Source: Cellulophaga lytica DSM 7489 | Lineage (GTDB): Bacteria; Bacteroidota; Bacteroidia; Flavobacteriales; Flavobacteriaceae | NCBI RefSeq assembly: GCF_000190595.1 | Contig: NC_015167.1 | Coordinates: forward strand, 1,353,501-1,417,500 | Length of the DNA: 64,000 bases | Reading direction: 5' to 3' | Part shown: in pieces, positions 53,982-63,328 of the stretch | How positions within the stretch are numbered: the stretch's first letter is position 1 | Layout of the letters: every line of letters starts with the position of its first letter | Position numbers and translations under genes: made by a program | The notes under the pieces: generated by a model | What the model saw: only the letters and a program-made list of their open reading frames with translations | Told to the model about the DNA's origin: nothing | Databases searched by the model: none

Positions 53982-55232
53982 ATGCAATTAAAGCGAGTTG
54001 TAGTTACAGGTCTAGGAGCTTTAACGCCTATAGGCAATAACATAGAAGAATACTGGGATGGGTTAGTAAACGGAAAAAGCGGATCTGCCCCTATTACCCA
54101 TTATGATGCAGAAAAATTTAAAACAAAATTTGCCTGCGAATTAAAAAACTATAATCCTGCAGATTTTTTCGATAGAAAAGAAGCACGTAAACTAGATAAG
54201 TTTGCTCAATACGCTATGGTTTCTGCAGATGAAGCAATAGCAGATTCTAAATTAGATTTAGACGCTCTAGACAAATTTAGAGTTGGCGTAATTTGGGGAG
54301 CAGGTATTGGTGGCTTAGAAACTTTCCAGAACGAAGTATTAAACTTTGCTGAAGGAGATGGTACACCAAGGTTTAACCCTTTCTTTATACCAAAAATGAT
54401 TGCTGATATAGCACCAGGTAACATATCTATTAAACACGGTTTTATGGGGCCTAACTATACTACTGTATCTGCATGCGCATCTTCTGCAAATGCAATTATA
54501 GATGCGTTAAACACTATACGCCTTGGCCATTGTGACGTTGTTGTTACAGGTGGTAGTGAGGCTGCTGTTACTATTGCAGGTATGGGTGGTTTTGGTGCTA
54601 TGCACGCGTTATCTACCAGAAATGATAGTCCGCAAACAGCATCTAGACCTTTTGACGCTACCAGAGATGGTTTTGTTTTAGGTGAAGGAGCTGGCGCTTT
54701 AGTGTTAGAAGAATATGAGCACGCTGTTGCCAGAGGAGCAAAAATATATGCAGAAGTAGCTGGCGGTGGTTTATCTAGTGATGCTTACCATATGACCGCA
54801 CCACATCCAGAAGGTATTGGCGTTGTACGTGTAATGGAAAACTGTTTAAGAGACGCTGGTTTAAAACCAGAAGATGTAGACGCTATTAATACACACGGTA
54901 CATCTACACCTTTAGGAGATGTAGCAGAGTTAAAAGCTATTAGCAAAGTTTTTGGTGAACACGCACATAATATTAACATAAACTCTACTAAGTCTATGAC
55001 GGGCCACTTGTTAGGAGCTGCCGGAGCAATAGAAGCAATTGCATCTATACTTGCAATGGAGCACGGTGTTGTACCGCCTACAATTAACCATGAAACTGTA
55101 GATGAAAACATAGATCCTAAGTTAAACCTTACACTTAATAAGGCTCAAAAAAGAGACGTAAACGTTGCATTAAGCAATACGTTTGGTTTTGGTGGGCACA
55201 ATGCTTGTGTAATTTTCAAAAAATTAAACTAA
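53982..55232 (+). CDS. fabF: Beta-ketoacyl-ACP synthase II
   Basis: A 416-residue elongating condensing enzyme of type II fatty acid synthesis. The catalytic Cys is in TVSACASSANAI, and the two active-site His are in NTHGTSTPLGD and SMTGHLLGAAG. The start RVVVTGLGALTPIGNN is typical. The gene stops 4 bases before rnc. Confidence 0.97.
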   Translation: MQLKRVVVTGLGALTPIGNNIEEYWDGLVNGKSGSAPITHYDAEKFKTKFACELKNYNPADFFDRKEARKLDKFAQYAMVSADEAIADSKLDLDALDKFRVGVIWGAGIGGLETFQNEVLNFAEGDGTPRFNPFFIPKMIADIAPGNISIKHGFMGPNYTTVSACASSANAIIDALNTIRLGHCDVVVTGGSEAAVTIAGMGGFGAMHALSTRNDSPQTASRPFDATRDGFVLGEGAGALVLEEYEHAVARGAKIYAEVAGGGLSSDAYHMTAPHPEGIGVVRVMENCLRDAGLKPEDVDAINTHGTSTPLGDVAELKAISKVFGEHAHNININSTKSMTGHLLGAAGAIEAIASILAMEHGVVPPTINHETVDENIDPKLNLTLNKAQKRDVNVALSNTFGFGGHNACVIFKKLN

Positions 55233-55236
55233 GATA

Positions 55237-55977
55237 ATGAGTTTTATCTCCAAAATATTTAATTCCCATCCAGAAAAAGATGGGGATTTTTTTTTAGGAA
55301 TAACACACATTTTAGGTTTTAAACCTAAAAATATAAGCATATACCGCAAAGCTTTTTTGCACAGATCTGCAAACAAAAAAGATAAAGACGGTAACCCTTT
55401 AAATTATGAACGCTTGGAGTTTTTAGGCGATTCTATGCTAGGCACTATTATTTCTAAATACCTATATAACGAAGTACCGCTAGGAGACGAAGGATACTTA
55501 ACTAAAATGCGCTCTAAAATTGTTAGTAGAGAACATTTAAATGAATTAGGGAAGGATTTAGAACTAATAAAATACGTAGAGAGTAGAATTTCTAAATCGC
55601 ACTTTGGAGACAATATACACGGCAATGTTTTTGAAGCACTAGTTGGTGCTATTTACCTAGATAGAGGCTACCAATATTGTGAAAAATTTATAAACGAAAG
55701 AGTAATTGGCCCATACGTAGATATAGAACAATTAGAAGGCAGAGTAATTAGCTATAAAAGTTTGGTTATAGAATGGTGCCAAAAACAAAAAAAGCAATTT
55801 AATTACAATGTTTATGAAGATACAGGCAATGACACCTTAAAACACTTTGCCGTTAAACTTTCTATAGACAATAATGTAATTGCAAAAGCAAGAGCAACAT
55901 CAAAAAAGAAGGCAGAAGAAGCTGCTTCTAAACGTGCATTTTTTGCTTTACAAGACAAAATTAAGAAGTCTAAGTAA
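55237..55977 (+). CDS. rnc: Ribonuclease III
   Basis: A 246-residue double-stranded-RNA endonuclease. The signature NYERLEFLGDSMLGTIIS holds the catalytic Glu and Asp, and a second acidic motif is FEALVGAIYLDRGY. The C-terminal double-stranded RNA-binding domain (about 170-240) ends in KKKAEEAASKRAFFAL. It is probably translated together with fabF. It would be the natural processor of any small RNA:mRNA duplex of the kind proposed in this window. Confidence 0.96.
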   Translation: MSFISKIFNSHPEKDGDFFLGITHILGFKPKNISIYRKAFLHRSANKKDKDGNPLNYERLEFLGDSMLGTIISKYLYNEVPLGDEGYLTKMRSKIVSREHLNELGKDLELIKYVESRISKSHFGDNIHGNVFEALVGAIYLDRGYQYCEKFINERVIGPYVDIEQLEGRVISYKSLVIEWCQKQKKQFNYNVYEDTGNDTLKHFAVKLSIDNNVIAKARATSKKKAEEAASKRAFFALQDKIKKSK

Positions 55978-56087
55978 AATAATTGTTAACTAAAACGTTT
56001 TCGTTTTAAATACCTTGCTTAAACCTTAAAACATACTAGGCTAGTATAAGTTTTAATCCTATATTTACTCTTTCAGACATAAAGAAT

Positions 56088-56552
56088 ATGGGAGCTATAC
56101 ATAAAATTTCTGAAGATTTTTTTGAAGATTCTTTTTCATTAATTGCCCTACACAGCAGTCTAGAAGATTACGCAATTGGCTATAATCTTAATTTATTTTT
56201 AAAATCTAATTTTAGAAGAGCTAAAATAGATTTGGATGTAAACAAACGCATTTCTTTTCCTTTTTTTGAATGGGAAGATGTAGACAACCACAATTACTGG
56301 ACTTTAATTAGCAACCATAGTAAAATAGAAGAGCAAGAAGAACAAGGAGGTCTGTTTGGTAGTGAACTATCATACACAACACATTATCTTATTCCTGAAT
56401 ATAAGGATGTAGATTACTTTTTAAAAATAGAGCAAGAAGACAAAGAAATTGTAGCTTCAATTTTAAAACAAATTGTAAGCATACCAAAAATTGTTACTGC
56501 TTACAGTATAGATGTTGATAACCTAAAATCTAAAAACAACTTAATTTTTTAA
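56088..56552 (+). CDS. IPExxxVDY family protein
   Basis: A 154-residue protein of unknown function, conserved in Bacteroidota and named for its motif, here IPEYKDVDY at about 111-119. No signal or membrane segment. It ends 2 bases before pyruvate kinase, with which it is usually adjacent, so the genes are co-transcribed. I cannot name a function. Confidence 0.9.
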   Translation: MGAIHKISEDFFEDSFSLIALHSSLEDYAIGYNLNLFLKSNFRRAKIDLDVNKRISFPFFEWEDVDNHNYWTLISNHSKIEEQEEQGGLFGSELSYTTHYLIPEYKDVDYFLKIEQEDKEIVASILKQIVSIPKIVTAYSIDVDNLKSKNNLIF

Positions 56553-56554
56553 CA

Positions 56555-58003
56555 ATGCCAACTAACAAAAAAACAAAAATAGTAGCAACCCTAGGGCCTG
56601 CAACAAGTAAAAAAGAAATTTTAAGAGATATGATTAATGCTGGAGTAAATGTCTTCAGAATTAATTTTTCTCACGCAGATTATTCAGATGTTACAGAGCG
56701 TGTTAAAATGATACGTGAGTTAAGTGATGAACTAGGCTCTAACACTTCTATTTTAGCAGATTTACAAGGACCTAAACTAAGAGTTGGGGTTATGGCTGGT
56801 GAAGTTGTTGTTGCTCCAGGAGATAAAATATCTTTTGTAACAGGAAAACCTTTTGAAGGTACTGCAGAAAAGGTATATATGAACTATGCATCTTTCCCTA
56901 AAGATGTTAAGCCAGGAGAATTGGTTCTTTTAGATGATGGTAAATTAATGTTTAAAGTAATCTCTACAAACAAAAAAGATGAAGTAAAAGCAGAGGTTAT
57001 ACAAGGTGGACCATTAAAATCTAAAAAAGGAGTAAACTTACCAAACACAAACATTTCTTTACCTGCACTTACAGAAAAAGATATTAAAGATGCAATTTTT
57101 GCAATTTCTCAAGATGTAGATTGGATTGCACTTTCTTTTGTTCGTTTTAGTCAAGACTTAATTGACCTACAAGCATTAATAAAAAAACACACAGACCATA
57201 AAATTCCTATTATAGCTAAGATTGAAAAACCTGAAGCTGTAGAAAATATAGATAAAATTGTTGCTTATTGTGACGGTTTAATGGTTGCTCGTGGAGATTT
57301 AGGGGTAGAAGTTCCTGCACATGAGGTACCATTAATTCAGAAACAATTGGTACTTACTGCTAAAAAAGCACGTATTCCTGTAATTATTGCTACACAAATG
57401 ATGGAAACAATGATTACTAGCCTTACACCAACACGTGCAGAGGTTAACGATGTTGCAAACTCTGTTATGGATGGTGCAGATGCTGTTATGCTTTCTGGAG
57501 AAACTTCTGTTGGTAACTATCCTGTACAGGTAATAGAAAAAATGTCTAGCATTTTAATGAGCGTGGAGAACTCAGATTTAATTTCTGTACCTCACAACCC
57601 TCCTCATGTTAAAACTAACAGATACATTACAAAATCTGTATGTTACCACGCAGCTATAATGGCTAACGAAATTAAAGCTAAAGCAATATCTACTTTAACA
57701 AATAGTGGTTATACTGCTTTTCAAATTTCTGCATGGAGACCAAGTGCTCACATTTTAGTTTTTACTTCTAACAAAAGAATATTAACACAATTAAACCTTT
57801 TATGGGGTGTTAAAGCTTTTTATTATGATAAGTATGTAACTACAGATGAAACTATAGAAGACGTAAATGCAATTGCCTGCCAAAAAGGATTTTTAGATGT
57901 TGGTGATATGCTTATTAGTCTTGCCGCAATGCCAATAGCAAATAAAGGTATGGTTAATACACTACGTGTTACAGAAATAGAATCTTGTAACGTAAAAAAA
58001 TAA
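56555..58003 (+). CDS. pyk: Pyruvate kinase
   Basis: A 482-residue glycolytic enzyme that makes pyruvate and ATP from phosphoenolpyruvate. Motifs: TKIVATLGPATSKKEIL, INFSHADYSD, ILADLQGPKLRVG, the catalytic IIAKIEKPEAVENID with the active-site Lys, MVARGDLGVEVP, and VMLSGETSVGNYP. The length is standard. A strong terminator follows. Confidence 0.97.
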   Translation: MPTNKKTKIVATLGPATSKKEILRDMINAGVNVFRINFSHADYSDVTERVKMIRELSDELGSNTSILADLQGPKLRVGVMAGEVVVAPGDKISFVTGKPFEGTAEKVYMNYASFPKDVKPGELVLLDDGKLMFKVISTNKKDEVKAEVIQGGPLKSKKGVNLPNTNISLPALTEKDIKDAIFAISQDVDWIALSFVRFSQDLIDLQALIKKHTDHKIPIIAKIEKPEAVENIDKIVAYCDGLMVARGDLGVEVPAHEVPLIQKQLVLTAKKARIPVIIATQMMETMITSLTPTRAEVNDVANSVMDGADAVMLSGETSVGNYPVQVIEKMSSILMSVENSDLISVPHNPPHVKTNRYITKSVCYHAAIMANEIKAKAISTLTNSGYTAFQISAWRPSAHILVFTSNKRILTQLNLLWGVKAFYYDKYVTTDETIEDVNAIACQKGFLDVGDMLISLAAMPIANKGMVNTLRVTEIESCNVKK

Positions 58004-58021
58004 AAACTTTTTAAGTTTAAT

Positions 58022-58058
58022 AAAAAAGAGTCCTGAGTGTTTACTCAGGATTCTTTTT
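58022..58058 (+). terminator. Terminator after pyruvate kinase
   Basis: TCCTGAGT and ACTCAGGA form an 8-bp stem with a GTTT loop, extended by flanking A/T pairs and followed by a T-run. Confidence 0.92.
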
Positions 58059-58135
58059 GTTTTACACCAATATAGTTGCTGTAAGTAAACCTTAGTTTTA
58101 AAGACTATTAAAATGTAGCAACAACAACCGTATTT

Positions 58136-58978
58136 ATGAAGTTTAAATTTACTGACACTAAAGTAGATTCTGTTTTTGGAATGACAGATGATATTAAAAA
58201 AAATTTAACCTATTTTAATACCAATAAAGACACCATAAGTATATTATGGAACCAAAATAATACGCCCGTTACTCTAGAAATAGATAATACTATTATAGAA
58301 CTACAACCTAATCAACTAATTACAACTACTTACTTACACTACGTATCTTATCAAAAAACAGAAAAACCTTTAACCGCTTTTATGTTTAACAGGCCTTTTT
58401 ACTGCATAAGAGATCATGACAGTGAGGTATCATGTAACGGAATTCTATTTTTTGGAACACAAGAACTACCAATTGTAACTATACCGGAAGACCAAAAAAG
58501 AAAATTTAGTACGCTCTATGAGATTTTTATAGACGAGTTTAGTACATCTGACAAAATCCAAGGAGATATGCTTCAAATGCTCTTAAAAAGGCTTATAATT
58601 ATATGTACACGTTTAGCCAAAGAACAACTTACTTTAAAAAAGTTAAACAATGAGCAAATAGATCTTGTACGTAGATTTAACGTTTTGGTTGACGAGCATT
58701 TTAAAACCAAACGTAAAGTTAGTGACTATGCAGACCTGTTATTTAAGAGTCCCAAAACACTTTCTAACATTTTTGCTTTATACAACCAAAGTTCACCACA
58801 GCAAATAATATTAAGTAGAATTGCACTTGAAGCAAAACGACTAATAAATTATACAGACAAGCAAAACCAAGAAATTGCGTATGATTTAGGTTTTAATGAT
58901 CCTGCACACTTTAGTTCATTTTTTAAAAAAATGACCAATTACTCGCCTACAAAATACCGAGAATTACACAAAAATTAA
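58136..58978 (+). CDS. AraC family transcriptional regulator
   Basis: A 280-residue regulator. The N-terminal region (about 1-165) is a probable cupin-type sensor (VTLEIDNTIIELQPNQLI). The C-terminal AraC domain (about 185-278) has its first helix-turn-helix at VSDYADLLFKSPKTLSNIF and the signature IAYDLGFNDPAHFSSFFKKMTNYSPTKYRE. Its stop is followed at once by two 21-base-spaced direct repeats and then the AhpD/cupredoxin genes, its likely target. Confidence 0.9.
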   Translation: MKFKFTDTKVDSVFGMTDDIKKNLTYFNTNKDTISILWNQNNTPVTLEIDNTIIELQPNQLITTTYLHYVSYQKTEKPLTAFMFNRPFYCIRDHDSEVSCNGILFFGTQELPIVTIPEDQKRKFSTLYEIFIDEFSTSDKIQGDMLQMLLKRLIIICTRLAKEQLTLKKLNNEQIDLVRRFNVLVDEHFKTKRKVSDYADLLFKSPKTLSNIFALYNQSSPQQIILSRIALEAKRLINYTDKQNQEIAYDLGFNDPAHFSSFFKKMTNYSPTKYRELHKN

Positions 58979-59049
58979 CCGTCGGGAAATTTCTACAAGC
59001 CGTCGGGAAATTGCTATTAACAAATAGCTCTTAATAGGTTGCATCTTTG
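58979..59049 (+). promoter_or_regulatory. Paired 13-bp direct repeats and promoter before the AhpD operon
   Basis: CCGTCGGGAAATT occurs at 58979-58991 and again at 59000-59012, exactly 21 bases apart, the two-turn spacing of AraC-type half-sites. CATCTTTG (59042-59049), one mismatch from TAnnTTTG, lies 29 bases after the second repeat, a classic activator position. Confidence 0.75.
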
Positions 59050-59075
59050 CATTGTAATTATAAAACAACGCAATT

Positions 59076-59237
59076 ATGAACTTCATACATACCTCTATTT
59101 TTAACCTAATAGAAATATTTAGGTCAGAGAAAAAAAGCAAACAACAGACTGTATTAGCTACAGACCATTGTGAAAAAAAATACCATCATGATTTCTATTG
59201 TGATGCAGAAAAACCTTTTATCCAAAATTTTCAATAA
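59076..59237 (+). CDS. Small hypothetical protein rich in Cys/His
   Basis: A 53-residue reading frame starting 27 bases after the -7 box and ending in TAA. Translation begins MNFIHTSIFNLIEIF, then a Lys-rich stretch, then CEKKYHHDFYCDAEKPFI. Two Cys and two adjacent His with charged residues suggest possible metal binding. It is the first frame of the AraC-controlled unit, 54 bases before the AhpD gene. Small size means it could be a leader peptide or chance. I do not recognise a family. Confidence 0.55.
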   Translation: MNFIHTSIFNLIEIFRSEKKSKQQTVLATDHCEKKYHHDFYCDAEKPFIQNFQ

Positions 59238-59291
59238 CTAAAAAATAATAACAATAGCCATTGTAAAGTGGCCACCTAAAAAAGAAGAATT

Positions 59292-59825
59292 ATGAGCACA
59301 TTTAACGTACCAACAAGAGCAGAAGTAAGCGAAAAAAATCAAGGAATTTTTGATTCATTAGAGAAAAAAGTAGGCTTTGTGCCCAACTTATATGCAACTT
59401 ACGCATACTCTAACAATGCCTTAGAAAACTACCTTAATTTAAGCGGAGCAAAAACATCATTAACCGCTAAAGAAAAAGAAACTGTAAACTTAGCAGTAAG
59501 TGAAGTTAATAATTGTATTTACTGTTTATCTGCACATACAGCAATAGGAAAAATGAATGGTTTTTCTGATGAAGAAATATTGGAATTAAGAGCTGGTAAA
59601 GCTTCTTTTGACTCTAAATTAGATGCATTAGCGGCGTTAGCTAAAAACATTACCGAAAAAAGAGGTGCTACAGATAAAAATGTAGTAGAAAACTTTTTAA
59701 ACGCTGGGTATACTAAAGAAAATTTAATAGACACAATTGTTTTAGTTGGCGATAAAACCATTTCTAACTATATACATAGCACAACAAAAGTTCCTGTAGA
59801 TTTTCCGGTAGCACAGGCTTTATAA
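59292..59825 (+). CDS. Carboxymuconolactone decarboxylase/AhpD-like protein
   Basis: A 177-residue AhpD-fold protein with redox motif Cys75-x-x-Cys78 and His82 in NNCIYCLSAHTAIG, the active site of AhpD-type peroxidase-linked disulfide reductases. It starts MSTFNVPTRAEVS and has the preceding helix with Asn/Glu typical of the family. With the AraC regulator and cupredoxin, it likely belongs to an oxidative-stress or metal response. The partner peroxidase is not encoded in this window. Confidence 0.92.
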   Translation: MSTFNVPTRAEVSEKNQGIFDSLEKKVGFVPNLYATYAYSNNALENYLNLSGAKTSLTAKEKETVNLAVSEVNNCIYCLSAHTAIGKMNGFSDEEILELRAGKASFDSKLDALAALAKNITEKRGATDKNVVENFLNAGYTKENLIDTIVLVGDKTISNYIHSTTKVPVDFPVAQAL

Positions 59826-59860
59826 CAAATTAATCAATAGTAAACTTTAAACAATAAAAG

Positions 59861-60247
59861 ATGAAAAATTTAAAAAACGCGATAGCATTAGTAGCCCTAT
59901 TAGTAGGTGTAGTATTTACAAGTAACGCTCAAGATAAAATGAGTAAAGTAATTTCTTTAGAACAAACTAAAGGCGAGTTTACACAGAAAAATTTAACTGT
60001 GGCGCCTGGTACTTATGTTTTTGAGATTGCAAACAATAACGTTGGTCATGATGTAGGTTTTGTTCTTGTAAAAAAAGGACAAGATGTTAGTAAACCAGAA
60101 AACCACATTAAAACTGCATACGTTACAAAAGCAGTTGCAAACGGTAAAACGGAAAAGTCTAACGCTACAGTTTTAGAAAAAGGCGAATATGTATATTTTT
60201 GCCCATTAAACCCAACGGCTACAAACAATACAATTACAGTAAAATAA
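59861..60247 (+). CDS. Secreted cupredoxin-like protein
   Basis: A 128-residue exported protein with signal peptide ending SNAQ (about 24). The fold pattern is plastocyanin/azurin-like: strand LTVAPGTYVFEIANN, His63 in VGHDVGF and Cys114 in YVYFCPLNP. The usual second His and Met after Cys are missing (CPLNPTATNN), so a type 1 copper site is incomplete and metal binding is uncertain. It ends the AhpD operon. Confidence 0.8.
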   Translation: MKNLKNAIALVALLVGVVFTSNAQDKMSKVISLEQTKGEFTQKNLTVAPGTYVFEIANNNVGHDVGFVLVKKGQDVSKPENHIKTAYVTKAVANGKTEKSNATVLEKGEYVYFCPLNPTATNNTITVK

Positions 60248-60267
60248 GTGTTATCATTTTGTGCAAT

Positions 60268-60308
60268 AAAATCCTTAATTGGCCTTAACAAGCTAGTTAA
60301 GGATTTTT
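60268..60308. terminator. Bidirectional terminator between the cupredoxin and GreA/B-like genes
   Basis: AAAATCCTTAA and TTAAGGATTTTT form an 11-bp stem between convergent genes, with T-runs on both sides. Confidence 0.88.
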
Positions 60309-60311
60309 GTT

Positions 60312-60761
60312 TTATAACACCTTAATTATTTTTATTGTTGTACCATTAAAAACAAAACTGTCTGTTGCGCTCTTACCCAACAGCAACTTACCAATTGGCG
60401 TATTTGCAGATATGCAATAAAACTTATTTTTATTTTGCACAAATTCCCCTGCTGATATAGCTATAAAGTAATTACTTTTTTCTGTGTATACTACACTTCC
60501 TAAACCAACCAAAGTAGTACTTTTTGCAATATTCACTTTAGACAATAACTGTTGCATTTTTTCTGCTTCTAGTAGTTGTGCTCCAAGTTTTTCTCTTTCT
60601 AGCTGTAGCATTGCCCTTCCTGTTTCATGCTTATCTCCAGCACTGCTTTTAGTTTCTGATGCAAGCGAATCTTGCACACCAGTAATATTGCTTTGTATTC
60701 TAGAAACCCTATTATTTATAAAATTTCTGCAAAACTCTAAAAGATCTTCTTTCTTTACCAT
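60312..60761 (-). CDS. GreA/GreB C-terminal domain-like protein
   Basis: A 149-residue protein with a helical N-terminal region (about 1-75, ETGRAMLQLEREKLGAQLLEAEKM) and a GreA/B-like FKBP-type C-terminal domain (about 85-149, GSVVYTEKSNYFIAIS through GKLLLGKSATDSF). It lacks the tip acidic pair of a true transcript-cleavage factor as far as I can see, so it may be a Gre-fold binding protein. It overlaps the FAD oxidoreductase gene by 7 bases. Confidence 0.7.
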   Translation of the reverse strand: MVKKEDLLEFCRNFINNRVSRIQSNITGVQDSLASETKSSAGDKHETGRAMLQLEREKLGAQLLEAEKMQQLLSKVNIAKSTTLVGLGSVVYTEKSNYFIAISAGEFVQNKNKFYCISANTPIGKLLLGKSATDSFVFNGTTIKIIKVL

Positions 60762-61873
60762 TTTACTAAATCTGCTAATTCTTTACCCACCAAACTACCA
60801 ATAGCAATTCCCATTCCGCCTAAACGCACACCACAATACACGTTAGGTTCAACTTCCTTTATTATTGGCTTTTTTTGGCTCCCAACACCCATTATACCAC
60901 TCCATTTTTTATCTATTTTAAAAGGTGTGTTGGGTAAAATTGTTTCTCTTAATATATCTTCAAGCTTTTGTTGCACTATTTTGGTTTGTCCAAATACTGT
61001 AGTTTCTTCTGCTTTAAAGTCTAAATTTCGTCCACCACCAAATAAAACTCTATCATCAATATTTCTAAAATAATAATACCCTTCGTCTAAATGAAAAGTC
61101 CCTTTAATATGCAAATTAGGTATAGGCGTTGTTACTAAAACTTGTGCTCTTGCTGGCTTAACCTTTTCTTGTAGTAATTCTGCTGCAAAACCATTGGTTG
61201 TAACTATTAGCTTTTTAGTCTGTAAAGTAAAATTACTAGTTTCTACTGCTACACTATTTGCCGTTGTTGCAAAGGCTTTTACATTTGTATTATTTAAAAT
61301 TAAAACACCTTTTTGATGAGCTTTAGCCAACAAAGACTGCATCATTGCACCAGTATTAATTTGACCTTCAAAAATATGAGTTATATAGTTTTCTTTTATT
61401 TTTTTAAAGTTGAATTTATTCTGCGTAGCCACAAACGCATCTGCTTTAAAAACTGGCTTTAACAAACTGTTTACATCATTAATTTTATCTAAACAATGCT
61501 CATATAAATCTTTATTAGCAGTTAAAAACAATTCATGTCCGCCATAATTTTTATACCCAATAGCAGTGTCACCTAAATTAGATCGCAATAAATTTATACC
61601 ATCCAATCTTTTTTTAACTAGTGATACAACCTCTTCTTCTGTATGCGAGTCCAAGTCCGATAAAACCTCTGAAATACTACCAAAACAAGCAAAACCAGCA
61701 TTTTTAGTACTAGCTCCTTGTGGCAACATTCCCTTTTCTAAAATTAAAATCTTAGCTTTAGGAAAACGCTCTTTTAAATACAAAGCACAATTTAACCCTA
61801 CAATACCACTACCAACAATAGTAAAATCTATTGCAGATAACCACGTTTTATGCTCCCAATAACTAAAATTCAT
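60755..61873 (-). CDS. FAD-dependent amine/amino acid oxidoreductase (DAO family)
   Basis: A 372-residue flavoenzyme. The dinucleotide-binding start is IVGSGIVGLNCALYL followed by ILEKGMLPQGASTKNAGFA. The central DAO domain contains VTTPIPN and the FAD-site GGGRNLDF region. GVGSQKKPII and GVRLGGMGIAIGSLVGK close the fold. It probably oxidises an amino acid or a similar amine in the cytoplasm. The substrate cannot be assigned. It is followed with overlap by the GreA/B-like gene. Confidence 0.85.
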   Translation of the reverse strand: MNFSYWEHKTWLSAIDFTIVGSGIVGLNCALYLKERFPKAKILILEKGMLPQGASTKNAGFACFGSISEVLSDLDSHTEEEVVSLVKKRLDGINLLRSNLGDTAIGYKNYGGHELFLTANKDLYEHCLDKINDVNSLLKPVFKADAFVATQNKFNFKKIKENYITHIFEGQINTGAMMQSLLAKAHQKGVLILNNTNVKAFATTANSVAVETSNFTLQTKKLIVTTNGFAAELLQEKVKPARAQVLVTTPIPNLHIKGTFHLDEGYYYFRNIDDRVLFGGGRNLDFKAEETTVFGQTKIVQQKLEDILRETILPNTPFKIDKKWSGIMGVGSQKKPIIKEVEPNVYCGVRLGGMGIAIGSLVGKELADLVKW

Positions 61874-61918
61874 CTTACTAAAATAAGAACTAAAACTAAG
61901 TAACTGCGTGCAAAAATG

Positions 61919-63316
61919 TTATTTAGCGTTTTCTAAGCCAAAAAAGAGTTGAGTTATAATATTTACATCGTCTCTTTTTGCAGATAATGTACCCTTTAGA
62001 CCAACAACTCCCGGTTTAACCTGGTTTGCTTTTACTTCTAGTGTATTTAAAAGTCCAAATAGTAAGTCAGACTTAGGAAAGCTTATATCGTTATTTAACT
62101 TAGAGAAATCTGCTGTAATATCTAAAAAGTTAGCGCTTTTAAAAATCGCTGTTTTAGGATTATTTTTAGTAGTAGCAAACAAGCTTGTTTTTGTTGCTGA
62201 TGACACATAAAAATTATAAATAGGTAACGCAGTAAATACACCTTGTTCTATAGCGCCTTGTTCTTGTAAATAAGCTGGTAAACCATTTTTATTTACACCT
62301 AAATTTACATACATTTTTGGCACCTCTTTTTCTTGTATCGTTTTCTTTTCTACTTTATTAAAATTATCATCATAATCATATGTAATAATAGTGTCTTGCT
62401 GTTTGGTTTTACCACTTACTACCAAGCTAAAAAAACCATTACTGTACTTTGCAATACTATCTATCTGTAAATTACTTTTTTGTAAAAAAGAGCTATTTTT
62501 AAAGGTTGATATAAAGTCTTTCTTGTGATTTTCATCAGCAAAACTATAATCTAAATACATTTGTAAAGAAGCATTTGGCACACTATTTACTGTAATTTCT
62601 TTTGAAAAAACTGAAGATTTATCAACTTCTAATTGTCCGGATACAGCTAGTTTTCCATCTTCAAAATTTAAACCAATTACACTTGTTCCTTTTAGGTATA
62701 CAACATGGTCTTTGGCATTTTTTAATTGCTCAATTAAGTTATTGTTTTTATCTGTAATCAACTTTTCATCTACCAAAACATCTGTAAAAACGGCAGAAAC
62801 CTTTGTAATATCTATTTTACTTGGTGTAGCCGCAATTGCAAGGTTTTTAGAGCTCCAAGCTATACAAACTTTAGATTTTTCTAATACTGCGTATTTATAA
62901 CCTTCTGCATCTTGTATTTTACCTTTTTTATTTTTTATGTACTCTTTTACATATGCATTAAAACCTGTAAAATTATCTATTGGAAATGTAGAAAAAACTG
63001 TATTGTCTACATTATTAAGTGTATATAAAACTACAGTATATGGTTTTAAGTTAATGCCCTTATCTAAGGTAGAATATTTCTCTTTTTTACTACTTGAAAA
63101 TGATATATTATCATAATAAAACTTAGGTGAAGATAGCGCATCTAAAACCAATGTTTCTTGTATACCATGCAAATCTATTTTAACAACAGCATCTGCATTT
63201 TTGTGCACAACTCCCAATAAGGATGATGTGTTGTTTATAAATTTATAGCCCCAATAAACTATACCTAAAAGTATAATTATTGGGACTACTATTTTTACTA
63301 TTTTTTTTAAACGCAT
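61919..63316 (-). CDS. Hypothetical membrane-anchored protein, paralog of the next gene
   Basis: A 465-residue protein with one N-terminal transmembrane segment (about 8-26) and no other recognised domain. It carries a YDYDDNFN...KE.VP motif (about 312-335) that is repeated in the gene just upstream (YDYDENYN...KEETVP). The two proteins are therefore related, and resemble DUF4836-type Bacteroidota proteins. The gene begins 12 bases after that neighbour. I do not recognise a function. Confidence 0.65.
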   Translation of the reverse strand: MRLKKIVKIVVPIIILLGIVYWGYKFINNTSSLLGVVHKNADAVVKIDLHGIQETLVLDALSSPKFYYDNISFSSSKKEKYSTLDKGINLKPYTVVLYTLNNVDNTVFSTFPIDNFTGFNAYVKEYIKNKKGKIQDAEGYKYAVLEKSKVCIAWSSKNLAIAATPSKIDITKVSAVFTDVLVDEKLITDKNNNLIEQLKNAKDHVVYLKGTSVIGLNFEDGKLAVSGQLEVDKSSVFSKEITVNSVPNASLQMYLDYSFADENHKKDFISTFKNSSFLQKSNLQIDSIAKYSNGFFSLVVSGKTKQQDTIITYDYDDNFNKVEKKTIQEKEVPKMYVNLGVNKNGLPAYLQEQGAIEQGVFTALPIYNFYVSSATKTSLFATTKNNPKTAIFKSANFLDITADFSKLNNDISFPKSDLLFGLLNTLEVKANQVKPGVVGLKGTLSAKRDDVNIITQLFFGLENAK

Positions 63317-63328
63317 ATTGCTTAAAAC

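Noticed and set aside
60312-60761. Label 3-oxoacyl-ACP synthase for this gene
   Set aside because: The sequence has none of the ketosynthase motifs and looks GreA/GreB-like.
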